From contig JAPYMA010001478.1 in the NCBI GenBank assembly GCA_035041965.1, forward strand, positions 62,001-126,000: a DNA stretch of 64,000 nucleotides. Direction: 5' to 3'. The stretch comes from Anisakis pegreffii (lineage: Eukaryota > Nematoda > Chromadorea > Rhabditida > Anisakidae). The first letter of the stretch is position 1. Every line of letters begins with the position of its first letter. The notes beneath the pieces were generated by a model. That model saw only the letters and a program-made list of their open reading frames with translations, ran no database searches and was not told where the DNA came from. Of the stretch, positions 25,824 to 39,099 are shown piece after piece. The position numbers and the translations under genes were made by a program.

Positions 25824-28270
25824 CGAGGATTCTGTTAACTCACACTATGGACGAGCAGAATTAAAGTGAATGACAAATTAAGTTGACAAATAGCACACTG
25901 ATTTTGAAATGAATCTATTCAGTACTTTCAAATTATTGCTGGCGATATGTTGGATGAGCTGATTTAATGTCGAGTAGCTGGAGTGATCCAATTACTTTAA
26001 TTCATTGATAATAAGGTTGAAAGCTCTCATATCAACTGATGAGAGCATTTTAGTGGTTGGCTAGTTCATATTATCAACGCATTCTACTTTTCTCAGGGTG
26101 GCTACAACGTTAGTTGCTTTCCTTTAAGCAATTTAGTATATTCGGCTATCGTTTCTACGAATGTACAAAACATGTTTTTAACAGTACATTACAGACTGTA
26201 ATCAATAGGTGTTTTGGGCATGAACTGTATCGATCTCAACCAATTCAGAAATCCAAATAAAGGCATATAGTTATTGTGTGCGATAACAAATAAAAACATG
26301 GCTTTGCCCTTGGGTATATATGAACGTAGAAACGACGACTACCGTTAATTACATCTCTTAAATACTCTTACTTATCAGTTCGATATTGATAACCCACTGA
26401 ATGCGCAATCATAAAAAGCAATCACGATTGCTACGCAATCGCTCCTTCGGTCGCGCCCGTGTCTTTTGAATGCTTTATGACTACCGTACTCAAATCATGG
26501 TGGGATCTATATCAAACAGATGCAAATGATTACGGTATCTGTAACATTGCCGGCAACACCCAATACAAATAACGTGTCGGCGTTCAGCGAACAATAACTG
26601 CGGAATCTAGTTTTCCTCCGAAATCCTCGCAGCCGTCAGTTTCAGGGAAGAAACCAATTTGTAAGTGGACACTAGCGTTTGTAAATTATCTTGTATCCAG
26701 AACGGCAATAAACAGCGGTGAATTATTTGTACGTAGATGAGATGGAATCAATTTTTCGAATATTTATTCGAGATAGTTTTCTTTGCATAAGAATATTACA
26801 AAAACTAATAAATGTACAACGAAACGCATCAAAATGAATCAAATAACACAAATAAGTGATCAAAACAACTGATCATAAATAAACATCTTATCGATATCAA
26901 AGTGACACAACGAATCACTCCGAATATCAATCATATTCAAAACAGATAAATAAAACAACAACGAAAGTGAACGGCACATAATCATACTATTCAATGGAAC
27001 GCTCATTCCACACCTCATAAAACTGACTATAATATTAGCAAATAAGCAAAAAACGATAACAATGACTCTCAAAAATATAACTTTTCATCTCAATTTCATT
27101 TTCTTCCACTCCATTCACCACCCGTATCCTACATTATTCCACTTATATTCATCACGAAGAGGCATACTCCCTCCATTGAAAATAACGCCTTTACAGAGCA
27201 CAAAAATGATAACCCATCTGAAGTACATGAAAGTAGCAAAAAAATCGTTGCATACAGCCCAAAACGATTCGTCGAATAACTGCGTGAGATTGTGAACGTA
27301 AAATGGGAAAAAAAGAAGAATATAAATTTAGTCGCTGCACGTTTTAAATCAAGCAAACAGTTTGGCTCAACGATGAATAACACGGAAATGATAAGCGTGA
27401 AATCAGGAACGGAGAATAGTTTTAAATCTTTTGAGTGGCTTGCCCTCTGTTTATTATCAAAAAAAGAGTACTCTCGAAAATATTGGTTCTTCGATGAAAT
27501 CATGACGATAAATGAGGAAATCTTACTGATTCCATTAAGCTCGAAAAGTGAACATTAAAAATGTTCATCGAAGCTCACAGAAACATTCCAAACGAAAACT
27601 GGCTCATTAAAGACTGGACATACATAGTCTTCGATGAACGACGATGAAGCGTACTTACAACAAGGCAAATAGAACATCATTTAGTATCGATCTTTCACAC
27701 TCAAATGAACTAATAATAATCAGCGTCAACGAGAACGGAGCAGCTAAGACAATGTGACAATATCACTCAAAACGGTCATAATCCAAGCAAAACAAATCGA
27801 GGTAATAAACACATTTGTTATATAATAACTCACAACACCGTTCTTCACAAATTACACCATAAATAAACACCGGAATCGCTCTTAATTACGTGATCACTCA
27901 ACGATGCTTTAGCATACTAATTTTTCCGACTGTAGGTCATTCGAACGAATAAAGTATCTGAATGAGATTTCTGCTCAATAAGATACCTAAATGAGATGAC
28001 TACCCTTCACATTAGCAGTATTCCCACCAACAAATCGGGATTCAACATCAAGTCACTTCCATTAAATTTCTCACAGCTCGTTTTTTTGGTTGACAATAAA
28101 CACATGAAAAAGGATTTTTTACTGCCTTCACTGCAGATTCAAACTAATTCAACGACTGCGGTGTAATATGCACAATTCGAAATAAATGCAAATAGTCAGA
28201 CGTCCATATTGGATGCAAAAAATGAATGAGAGTTATTTCTTTCAAGAAGTTGATCAGAGAGACAGAAATT
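25824..28270. other. Tail-to-tail intergenic interval
   Basis: Lies between the kinase stop (+) and the PCGF stop (-). Overlapping open frames on both strands at 27062-27558 have no motif and look like chance. The stretch 26400-26720 is visibly less AT-rich than its surroundings and contains a perfect small hairpin. Confidence 0.4.
26425..26441. repeat. Perfect 7-bp hairpin in a GC-richer patch
   Basis: CGATTGC, loop TAC, GCAATCG is an exact inverted repeat, followed by gctccttcggtcgcgcccg. The patch is unlike its AT-rich neighbours. No known RNA family is recognised; a resemblance to the U2 snRNA 5' end is superficial. Confidence 0.4.
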
Positions 28271-28276
28271 TTTATT
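28271..28276 (-). terminator. Polyadenylation signal AATAAA of the PCGF gene
   Basis: TTTATT on + gives AATAAA on the minus strand about 18 bases after the PCGF stop codon. This would make a very short 3' UTR, which is common in nematodes; more distal signals cannot be excluded. Confidence 0.45.
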
Positions 28277-28293
28277 GAGCGATCAACGAGCAG

Positions 28294-31200
28294 TTAACTC
28301 TGACTCATGAACGGTGGTATATGCGCGGTTGGAATCTGCAATGAGGCACCAATTTTTGTTTGGATTTTTGACGAGGACGATGACTGATGCACTGACGATG
28401 ACGACTTCGGATTGAGCAGTTTCGTTGCCTGAGCACTACCCGCAGATGCAGTCGGTAGTTTCAGTTGCTGTTGAGCGGACGGTGGTTGAGGGAGACTCAG
28501 ACCCAGCGATGAGGTTGGCGGAGCTGACGGGGGAGTTGGACATCCACCGCTGACCGGATGATGCAAGAGTGAGCCGCTCGTCACTGTAGGACTCAAGCCG
28601 GCAGCTGCTGCAGCTTGAAACCTTTGCATTTGCAGATGCTGCATAAAACTGGCGGCGAGTTGTGCGGGTTGATGCCTGAAAGATGATCGGTGATCATATG
28701 ACTCTGCAGAAAACATCTGAACAATAGTAATCTGACAAATCACTCGAAAAATTTTTAACTGAACACGAAGTTGGCAGTTGATTTGGAACGTTTCGATATC
28801 TCTTTGCACTTGTCACTTCGTTTTAGTAACAATAAACGCTTTAAACAGCTTTTGCATGAGCATTCAGCAAATGAAAAGAATTTCGTTAATCAACGCGATA
28901 GCAAAGTGCATTTTGATGGATCGATAGATAGCTGCTATATTCATATTGAATCGTATAGCTGTATGAATGCAACAAACCTTAAATATGGTGATGTGTCGGG
29001 CATGAGAGGCATTCCCCTACTGGATAAAACTTGTTTGATAGGTTGTGCTGCGAGTTTTGGATCGAGAAATATTGATGATTGCACGTGCATTGCATGTGCT
29101 GCGAAATTTTTCGCTTGTTTCGCATCCAAAGCGAATGCAGAAAACTGAAATTATATCCTTTATACTACTCCTGATCGCCAATGAAAACGCACTCATACTC
29201 ACCACAATAAATTTATATCTTCACAAAATAATCACAATGTTAGACTTAAACATTAAACTCATCTGCTCTGTTTGCAGATGAATTCGAAAATATATGGTGA
29301 TTAATAGGATACTCTTAATCAGGAAAAACAAACGATGAACGTCTTTAGAAGATGGTCATCCTTAGATGAAATGAATGAAATGTAAAATACGATAAGGACT
29401 GTATGAATAGGCCATAGTAACTTGCCTTATTAACGCCGCCATTTACTGAAAAACTCTTCACTAATGCTTCATAATTGGTCTTTGGTTCAACAACTGGACG
29501 TGGCTGAATGGGTCGCGGATGAATCGGTTGTTGGTTATTTGGAATATTCGAGTTCGGAGCACTAGCACAGAGTGCTTGCGATGACGACACATTGTTATTG
29601 ATGTTATGATTAGAAGTGTTGCTCGATTCTTTATTATTAGTATCATTGCTGATCAGATGGGTGATTTTTTGCGCATTTAATTGACCATTCGCACTCTTAT
29701 GGGTCGTATTATTATGTTGACCATTCGAGGAAGTACTCGAATTTGACGCATTTTTGGTATCATTTTTATCAGTATTATCATTGGCTGACGATTGATTTTT
29801 ATTCGAGGCAACAGAATTACTATTGGTGTTATGTGGTTTGCTGGTATTCGAGGAATGGGTTGTCGTTGAACTGGCACTATTGGAACTGCTGGACAGACAA
29901 GCGCCATCCGCCCCTGGTTCGTATTCGGTCGACGAAGACGTATTGCTGGTGCTGTGCTCATTGTTATTGTTATTCGAACTGGAATGCGTTGAAATTGAAG
30001 TGTTCGAACAAGGCGATTCTGGGGTTGGCTTAGAAGTGCTCGTGTTTGACGAAGTAATTATCTTTTGAATCCTGAAATGAACATGTTTTGTGAGAGTAAA
30101 TAAAGAACGAATAATTACTGAGCGAATTGTGCGAAATACCGCCACGATTCATTTAGTAATTGTCAACAATTTATGCTTTTTCTTCCGACATTTCACAATT
30201 ATGAAGTTCTATTTTCGAAGCCATTCATCAACAACACCACTGCCAAGCTGTATCTTTGCTTATGACTGTCATCCATACATGATCATAAAGGTGCCTTGAT
30301 ACTTTGTCAAAGTATCATTTAAACATCAGAACTGTTCTGGTCAACAAAAACTCAGCAAACTAAGAACAATGACTGATTAAGACCAGAACCCACAAAAGCC
30401 GTGCATGTAAAATTACTTCGAACTGTGGAAAAGAACTTTGAAAGAGTGTGAAAATGAATGTGAGAAACGAACTGTGAACAAACGAATTTGGCATCGGGCG
30501 ATTGTGCAGACGGTTGCAGTGTTGTATTGGATTCCAACTTGAGTTGTTTCGTTGCTGGAGGTGTTATTGTGTTATTGTGATCGTTTGATGATGACTGCTG
30601 TTTTGATGACGATGATGTTAATAGATTAATTCGATCGTGATGATGTGATGACTTATTGGCGTTTGTTGACGGAGATGGCGTCTTTTTTGACGAGGATGCG
30701 GAACTAAATGCACTACTACTGCTCGCAGTATTGCTGTTTGAATTGTGAGTAGTAGAATCAGTTTTATCATGAGCACCACGATTGGTTAATGATTGTGGAG
30801 ATGACTGCGGTTGAGAGACTGGTGGAGGCCCTTTAGCCAACGGCGACACTCCGATCATTCTTTGGATTGGAGGAGGCGCTGGAGAGACAGAAGCAGATGA
30901 CGACGACGCTGTTTGCTGGTGTTGATTGTGATGATGTTGCTGATGCTTCTTGGTTGGGGACGACGGTTTTCGTTTCTTCCTGCAAAATTACTACTGTTTG
31001 ATCCAATTATAATCTACGCTTGTACATTAGAAGGTATTTTGCAGACAGTGTTTATGAGAGCAATTACTCTCCAAAGAACTGCTCGTTAATTTTAAGCTAC
31101 TCTCCTTCATCGGTTCTGTTCACTGATCACTTCTCAACAATATTCAAGAATTTTCACAAAAAATACCTACAATGAAAGTGAGTTCATTGCTGCCTCTGTG

Positions 31201-34200
31201 ACGAAATGAAATTATACATTGAATATATTAGGAACTCACCATGTCAAATTATACAAAATTGAGTCAAATTATACACCGAAAATGGTAATAAACCTGGCTG
31301 GATTTGAAGTGAAATCGAAATGGAAAAGAAATAAGTCAGTGAACGTTACCTGGGCGGAGGTTGAACACCAGTAGTAATAATGGGTTGATGAATAGAGCCC
31401 CCTTCCATCATAGACGTATTCAGCGATACTGTCAAAGCGGGTAGTTGAACCGCTGTTTCGAGAGCGCAGCTCGGCATAGCTCCTGACAACGATTGAGGCG
31501 AAGGCTCTTCAGCAACCAGTTCAGGCATTAATTCCATATCCAACACTGGCGGCTTCTCCTCCTCTAGATGACGCTGCAATTATGATCGAAAAATCACATA
31601 ACAATCGATTAAGATTCATTTTGGTCGTTTGTCGGTTAATACAACCTTGGCTGGCCAACACTATCTTGGTCAGTACAGAATTAAAATCATCTATATTTTC
31701 AGTCGTCGCTAAATTAGTTCGTATTACAACCAACGCAACGACTGTTTCATGTTGACTGCTGATGTTTCAAAATGAGTAATCATGAAGAAAGACTATTTTT
31801 TGCCATTTATCGTCTATCATCCTCCTGCACTATCTCGAAACAACTAATGAATGGATACATCAGGCAAATGAGAAGACAGAGAAAACCCTTGATGTGCACT
31901 GATTCTGAATATAAATGTATTTGAACCGAGTAATATGGCCCATAGTGGAATTGGTAAAACTCAAAAAAAGTGACGAGATGAAAATGGATTTACCTGGAGA
32001 GTGAATAAAATTCGCATCGGTGCATCACGTTTCCACGAGAACATATAGGCAACATCTTGTAATGTACAGCAATCGTCCAATGTTGAATTACATTCCGTAT
32101 CGATAAATAATAACTTATATGTATCGGACACCTCCAACTTCGCTTCCATCAGCTTCCGTAATGCTCCGATTGTTGTGGCTGCGATGCATCGAAAATACCT
32201 AAACAGTTTCCTTTAATCTTCCAAATCAATAGTTTTTCAAACAACTTTGGAATATTTCGTAAAAACAACTTGCAACTGAATCAAACGACAACTTTTTAAA
32301 ATGAATTGATACTGTCTGAGAATGAGAACACTATCTTGATGTTGATGAAAACTGTTTCGAAATTTTTTTAGATTTTACAGACAGATCTGACATTTCATTT
32401 ATTTCGATAGGACTCATAACATCATGAGCTAACAGCTGACTTAACGCAACATATTGATTGGTACAGAACGCTTGCTGCTAAAGATCAACTGATTTTGCTT
32501 GAATCGATGTGAGGTGTTCTCAAAAGACTGATAACAATAAATCCCAATGTGTTATTCGCAACTATACGGCAGTTTCATGCATACATGTTTACACGAGAAT
32601 ATTAATTGGTTGAGAAAACACGAAATGAATGAGGCGGATATGCGGTAGCAAAGGAATGTGATAGCTTAAAAAACAATGAACAGTTGATCTGGAAAGAATG
32701 AATGAATCGAATTTGATGATGCAACTTGCTTTGTTCCTCAACTGCTAAACATTCCTATCCGGTCCCTGCCATCTCCTCCCTAACCAACACCTTCTTCCAA
32801 AAAACACTCAAAATTCAGCAACAATTTTCACAATTCGTGCAAACAACTAGTCCCAAAAATATCAACGACGAATATGATACGGTTAATTCACTCAACATTA
32901 ACAGATTTGTATGAAAGACTGAATTGTATGAATGCATCCGTGATTATCAGAATGTCCTTTTCAGTGCATATAATTAGCGGTTACAAGCAAAGCAAATGAG
33001 ACCACGCTTCTTTTTGCTGGCGGAGAGCTAAGAACAACGAATTATTCGTTTCTTCGATATCATTGCATATGATAAATGATTCGTGAGGATTCGAAAATTT
33101 CGAACTAATCAATGTCTGCGCTAAAAAAAGTGCATAAAATCTCGTTCCGATTTAGTAATTATTCCTATCTGCATGAATATAAACGACTAAGCTTACACTG
33201 AGCGCAAACGACTTTCCGATGCTGACCGCTGGTCACACATCCGATTTGTGGCCAGTGACGATGTGTTCATAAAATATCAATGAAAAACGATGAGAATAAG
33301 CGAACCTCTTAAAGGAAAACAAGTATCGCTCTTGTTTCTCAATTCGATCGGCCTCAGCCAACGTACTCGGTTTCATTTCGTCCTCGTCATCCTTATCAAT
33401 TTCCATCTGATTCGCTTGCGTCGTCTCATCCGAATCGGATGGTCCGGCTGATACATACTCGATACATAATGAAACCAACTCGTTTGGTGCACATAATTCC
33501 GACGAGAGTTGTATAAGGCTCTGCAATGAATGGCATTCTTCCAAACAGTGCTTCTATAATGATCAAATTACATTTGCAGCCACCAAAAAAAACAACTCAT
33601 TCATCGATTTCTTGATTAACACAATTCATCTTTTGAATTCCTATTAAATTCGTCGACTGCGTGAAAACTATCGAAATGTCAAACGATGACACACTGAGCG
33701 TTGATGTAATTGGAAACCGATTTTTCTTTAAGAGATGCATTTGTTCGATAGAAATTTCAGTCCAGTAAAGTCGAGATCAACAGCACTTTTTTATCCACAG
33801 AGATTCTTGCAGACATTGTTTATTTGATGCGAAGAACAGTTTATAATAATAGGAGGCAATCAATAGTCACAACGTACCTTCTCGAACATCAACGCCTTCT
33901 CGTCATTTGATACGGTTCGTCTCTTATAGAATTCACCTCGTCGTCGCATTTCTTCCCAATACACATCCGGCACCATCTTATAGACAAGTCTCTGTAGTGT
34001 TTCATCACGAATAAACGCCTCTGATAGCTCATTACCGAGATCACACGCGCATTTCGGACAGCGTGACTCGTGACTCAAATGTGACAGCAGACAGGAACGG
34101 CAGACTGAAATATTGCTATAGAATTAATGAAATTTCATTATTATATAATATTATGATTTGAATGTTCATGGTCACATGAAATTTGATCATGAGAATGTGA

Positions 34201-35496
34201 ACCTGTTGACCATAGTAGCTAGGCATTTAGGTGGATTCCTTCTGCTACATACATGCATTCAGTTGTAAATTTCATCATTGGTAATATGAGCATAGTAAAA
34301 TTCAAAATGTTGAATTCATCTTGAAAATGGTGAAATGTTGAAACTATTTTCAGCGCGTGTGATTAACGATGATTACGTCTTTATGTGAATTTAAGAAACA
34401 ATTTACATGACGTGCAAGATTTGTGCACTACTGAAAATTTATAATTTGAATAAAAGCTTTGACTTTAAGATGTCTTTCGTTTGTGAGATTATGGAATAGC
34501 CTGCACGTCTATATCGATTGCTGGTTCAGAAACGCTTTCAACAGCATGATAAATAAATACCCGCTCAGTTCATTTGTGCTGCTTTTTCACAGTTTGTTTT
34601 CTCAAATGCTTCATGAATTCGATTAAGTATTTGGTCATTTTTATGGGATGCAAAAAGCGTCGTTGGCTTTTTGAAAGGTTTCTCTGATGCTTCCAAAGTG
34701 AAGCGATCCTTTGAAGTGTATATTTTTGACTGTATTACTTAAAATTTTTGCACCATCCCATCGACTTTTGAAACGAACTCCTATTCGAGAAGGAAACATA
34801 GAGGTTGGGAATTCAGTTTCTCGAATGTCCTGATTTAGTATCAGATTACATGCTATAACTAATTCCTTGGCATGCGATGACCGGTTTTGTTTTTTCGGTT
34901 GTGTTTGTTTCGAAGGAATTTAACTTAAAATAGTAACAGTCATATAAATTTGACAGTCAGCACCCACTCAGAAAACTATTCACTTGAACATCGCAATGAC
35001 ACGCTGATGACATACTTCCACGACATTTAACACTAATTAATCAAACGCATAAATTACTGGCTATAAGAATTCCAGCTAAAGAAGTTGTAGCTGTATGAGC
35101 ATTTGACCGAAGGTCATTGAGAAATGAATCAGCTGCGGAAACAAACGATTTCATGTAAGTATTTTGATGCATGAATAATCTGAGTTCATCTTCAGACTAC
35201 ACTGTTCCCGTTGAATGTAATCAAAATTAAATATAATCTCACAAAGGATAATGTGTTGTACTAGCAGAATGGAGTGTTGATATGTTAATTGTTGATCGAT
35301 TGAAATATGTTAATGAACTTGATGTATGTTTTTGTGTTGGTGATGTAATAATGAGAATTGATTTTAACACTGTTCATAGAAGAAGAATCAACGGAAACGT
35401 ACAAAAATGGAGACATTCGGTGAGTGTGACCGCATCGATTAGATACGATTTACATAACGAACAGACAAGGTTCTCACTGAAATCCATTGGTTTCAT
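28294..35496 (-). CDS. Polycomb group RING finger protein (PCGF/Psc/Bmi1 family) with long Ser/Asn/Gln-rich tail, complete
   Basis: Eight exons, in phase throughout: 35403-35496, 33878-34104, 33306-33520, 31994-32198, 31350-31573, 30473-30979, 29426-30071 and 28294-28716, giving 846 residues. A C3HC4 RING spans exons 1-2: C12, C15, C28, H30, C33, C36, C47 and C50 (VCSLC, ECLHFFCRSC, RCPKC), followed by RDETLQRLVYKMVPDVYWEE and MRRRGEFYKRR, hallmarks of PCGF. An acidic linker follows (MEIDKDDEDEM). The RAWUL ubiquitin-like domain is at about 179-247 (RYFRC, GALRKLMEAK, TLQDVAYMFSWKRD), the part that binds PRC1 partners such as Polyhomeotic or BCOR in known family members. Residues 330-846 are low complexity: KKRKP basic patch, His/Gln, Ser and Asn runs. 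PCGF proteins pair with RING1 to ubiquitylate histone H2A in the nucleus; the C. elegans member is MIG-32. The tail is much longer than in vertebrate PCGF but recalls Drosophila Psc. The last intron uses GC-AG as modelled. The exon 8 start is less certain. Confidence 0.93.
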
Positions 35497-35497
35497 C

Positions 35498-35508
35498 CTG
35501 AAATGTAA
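35498..35508 (-). promoter_or_regulatory. Trans-splice-type acceptor at the PCGF start
   Basis: On the minus strand TTACATTTCAG ends one base before the ATG at 35496-35494. The reading frame upstream meets a stop within a few codons, so the acceptor either receives a spliced leader or joins a non-coding first exon, possibly from the 39-40 kb promoter-like block. Confidence 0.55.
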
Positions 35509-36677
35509 TCAGTTTTCATTTCCGCATCATCCGCTCAATAGCTATTTGCCGACGACGAAAGTTATCAATTAACAGCGTTAAACGTATCGTTCGTTCAAGA
35601 GTTCAGTAATAAAGTTCAAACATCATTCATTAGTTATTTCGATAAATATTTTCGATGAAAGGGTGATTGAATGCATTTTGTAGCAATCTAAAAAGCATTG
35701 ATTCATTTGCTGTGAACACCAACCAAACTTCTTTTTGTTTGAGATCCGTGCAAAGCTGTGCATTTTTAGATTTTATTTCCTAGCAAATCAACTAATTCAA
35801 TAATAATTTATCTCATCAATGACCGACGCATTCTAATGATTCGAAACTGATTGTGAGATTTGTTGTCAATTTAAAAAAAACAACGCCAACAGATTCAGAA
35901 AGAATATAAGATAACCTGAAAGATCTTAGCCTATTCATTTAGTTTTAACAAAACGTGGACCGGTTTTCACAATCAAAATGAATTATTGAACCATAGTATC
36001 CCACAATCAACGGAATTGTGTCACGAAAGTTGTCAATACCTACTATACAATAAGCCTTATATTTCATGATCTCCGTCTACTTTTAATTATTTCAAAATGA
36101 TTCATAATCCTCAGGTTTACTCAAGACCAGCGTTGTGATGCATGCAATGCAGTAAAGCAGTAATCTGTATTTGCGCATTTGCAATGTGATAATGCAAATG
36201 ACTGGTTACTGTAAGAATACTGTACAAATTTTGTGATGATAACGCCTGAAATGTGATTGATGTATGGCTTTGACAGTACTCAATAAGAGATGATGCATCA
36301 TGGATCTTAAAGGACGACGTTTTTGCTCGATGAAATTCATCACTTTCTTTGGACTCTTAGTTTATACGACTCGATTCCGTGTTTCAAACAGGAAACACAA
36401 CATCAGAATGCAGCAACATATAGACGAGTGCGAGTGTGGAATGCGAAGAGATAGGATGAGTTGAATGCAAAAATGCATTACTGATGCACCATTGAAAGAT
36501 CTTTAGTGCAAAAATAACTTTTATTGGAATCGAGTGCTTCTCAACTTGGGCAATGCCGCCCGATAGCGATTGAAAACGACGGATTTTTGGAGAAAAATGA
36601 ACAATTTTTGAAATTTATCGCAGAATTTTTCTCATTCTCGAAAACGGCTACCAAATAATGCTACCGTCTGGAGAAGA

Positions 36678-36701
36678 GAGAGGCGATTTGATCGCCCTCT
36701 C
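36678..36701. repeat. Hairpin with 10-bp stem
   Basis: GAGAGGCGAT, loop TTG, ATCGCCCTCTC pairs over ten base pairs with one bulged base. It lies in a GC-richer patch about 1.2 kb upstream of the PCGF start. Function unknown. Confidence 0.4.
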
Positions 36702-37041
36702 AGCCAGAGTGTACGATTAACCAAACAATCGAAAAATCTGAGAACCAGTACTGCAGCAGAACTGGACATCGGAAGTTGGGTAACAGGAAAGAAGGAAGTG
36801 ACATGAATGCAGTGAATGAAGATGGGGTACTGTCCATCTCTTTATTCGCAATAACCCATCAAATAAATCGCTCTATTCGGAGAATAATTTTTATCCGTTT
36901 GCCGCTCGATTCTCTTGTCGGTTTTGAATCTATGAATGTGATGAAAGAAAGCCTTGCATGATAATGTAGCTGTCTTACAATTAGTAATGCACCGATCAGT
37001 CTGGATGCTGTATCTGCATGATGTGCTCGGCTCGTCTTGAC

Positions 37042-37093
37042 AGCCGTCAGTAAGGGCTAATGCTTCTAGCGAGTCTATAGCTGTCAGTAAGGG
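37042..37093. repeat. Short direct repeat pair AGCYGTCAGTAAGGG
   Basis: agccgtcagtaaggg at 37042-37056 and agctgtcagtaaggg at 37079-37093 differ at one base and are 37 bases apart. They may be paired binding sites or a small duplication. Confidence 0.5.
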
Positions 37094-38853
37094 ACTGCGA
37101 CAGATGCCTTAGACGAAGCCATTTAGAGAGAAGAGGGCCAGAATTGAGTGCGGAATGAGGGGGATCGAAGCGATCGCAAAGGAGAAGAAACGAGAGGAAC
37201 ACAATAAGTAGCTTTCATCATTGAATTGCTGAGCTGAGGACAGATATAGAATTTGATGATGGGATTCGTTTGAGTCGATGATATTTGTTTAGATGGCGAA
37301 TAGAAATAAAGGGTGATTGGATGGATAAATAGAGGCGAGGATGAATGGTTGGTGCTTAAATGAGTATTATTAAGCAAGACGAATCGAGCACGATCTATCA
37401 TGCATTCAACATGAATGCTTCTTGTGGGCATGTCTGCCTCTATTTGATTATGCTGCAGTTCATTTGCCTTCAATTTATGTCGCATTTCATCACATAAATT
37501 TGTTTGATAACTTTAAACTCAGTGATATAATGAATAATTAATTGATTGCTAAGTTAATTGGTAGAGGCACGATAGATCTTGCTTTGCTTTGGAGACTATT
37601 CACTCATTTCAATGAATAAACACGACATAAAGTATCATTTATTATTACTCAAGAATCGAGTGATTACGATATATTCTTTCTCGAAAACACGATCGTCATA
37701 TTTATGCAGATGCTCTCATGACTGATGAACTTGTCCAGCTATTATTATGACTACTATTGACACACCCAACTTTTAATTCAAGTTATGATCCATGTTACAA
37801 TAAAAATGCTCATTGCATCCATCGGATTCCAAATGAAAACGCTGTAAAATAGAGCAGCATTTTCGAAAGGAAGAGAAGATAATGAAATTAAATGCAATGA
37901 ACGGCTGGATGGATGGGTGTAAGTGAGGTAACGTAGCATCGTACTGTATGAATGATACGCACCATGAGCAGCGAATAGAAAGGAATACGGTGCTGAATTG
38001 AAATGAATCAATAAATAAATAGACGAATGCGATCGTTAGATGACGGTGACGACGATGGTGAGATGGAAATCATATTATGTATGATGTATGAACAAACGAC
38101 TGAATACTCGCTCGTGCTGATGCTGAAGCGAAAAGGAGATAATATGTAGTATCTATGATACAAAGCAACAATCCACTCGGATGAGAACGCTATGTTTATC
38201 AGTTCATTCGACCTTATCAATATCAGCATGCATTGCAGTCGATTTATTCTGATATGACTATTTGCAAAAATTTTTTAATGATCACAAAATTGATGTAAGA
38301 TGAAAAGAGTTATGTAAGTGCTGAATCTGAAATAGGAAGAAATGTTCGAGGAATGGAAAACATATGTGAGGTGATATGTGATGACGGGCTATCAAGAGTC
38401 GACTATGTACAGACTGCAGACGGGCAGACGTTAACGCTAGCATTAACAAAACATTAACACTGAAATTAAACAGCTGTCAATAATTTTTATTATCGCCATT
38501 GTAGCGGTATTGCGATGAGCAGCAGTACATCGACACTCGGCCGGTGAATGCACAGTAATGATATGGACACCTATCGAATGATATCGTTAGCAATAAACGC
38601 CAGCAGTCATAAGACGATGGTAGGTAGCAGCGTTTGTGTGTACGTTCTATCTTTTTGAATCTTCAAATTCAACTTCGCATTCATTTTGCAGTCGTTATTT
38701 CTTTTGGTTTATTCGAAATGATGCATTGTTAGACGTTAGAATAAATGCAGCTGACAGATGCAGAAAGCAGTTTCATAGATGGAAACGTTTTTCAGTATAG
38801 AACACGGAACGAATGGACGACGGAAGGTTGGATGGATGAATGGCACAGAATGC

Positions 38854-38869
38854 ATCGTCGTCGTCGTCG
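38854..38869. repeat. Short CGT trinucleotide run
   Basis: tcgtcgtcgtcgtcg, five units, in non-coding sequence near the promoter-like block. Confidence 0.6.
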
Positions 38870-39011
38870 CAAAACACAAAACAATTCGATTTTCATTCCA
38901 TTTCTATAGATTCGACGATAACCATCAACACAATTATTCTTCGTTCATTCACAAGATTACATACTGCGGTAACAGCACCGACAATAATAATAAAATACCA
39001 CACTCTAACTA

Positions 39012-39029
39012 ACAGCAGCAGCAGCAGCA
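39012..39029. repeat. CAG trinucleotide microsatellite
   Basis: cagcagcagcagcagcac, five perfect CAG units, non-coding. Confidence 0.7.
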
Positions 39030-39099
39030 CTATCAACACAACATAGACATACACACGGACATCTAGTAGATAGCGAGAGGCAGAGATAGATAGATAAAG

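Noticed and set aside
27129..27503. 124-codon minus-strand frame
   Set aside because: Overlaps open plus-strand frames, has no motif, and its length is compatible with chance.
28771..29148. 125-codon plus-strand frame
   Set aside because: It lies antisense in the last PCGF intron, with no start context, motif or splice partners.
29743..30068. Plus-strand frames of 81-96 codons rich in Trp, Cys and Leu
   Set aside because: They are antisense shadows of the Ser/Asn-rich PCGF exon 29426-30071.
34401..34440. Microexon candidate for the missing RING half (minus strand, VHKSCTSF)
   Set aside because: It lacks the RING His ligand; the exon at 35403-35496 supplies all four ligands with correct spacing.
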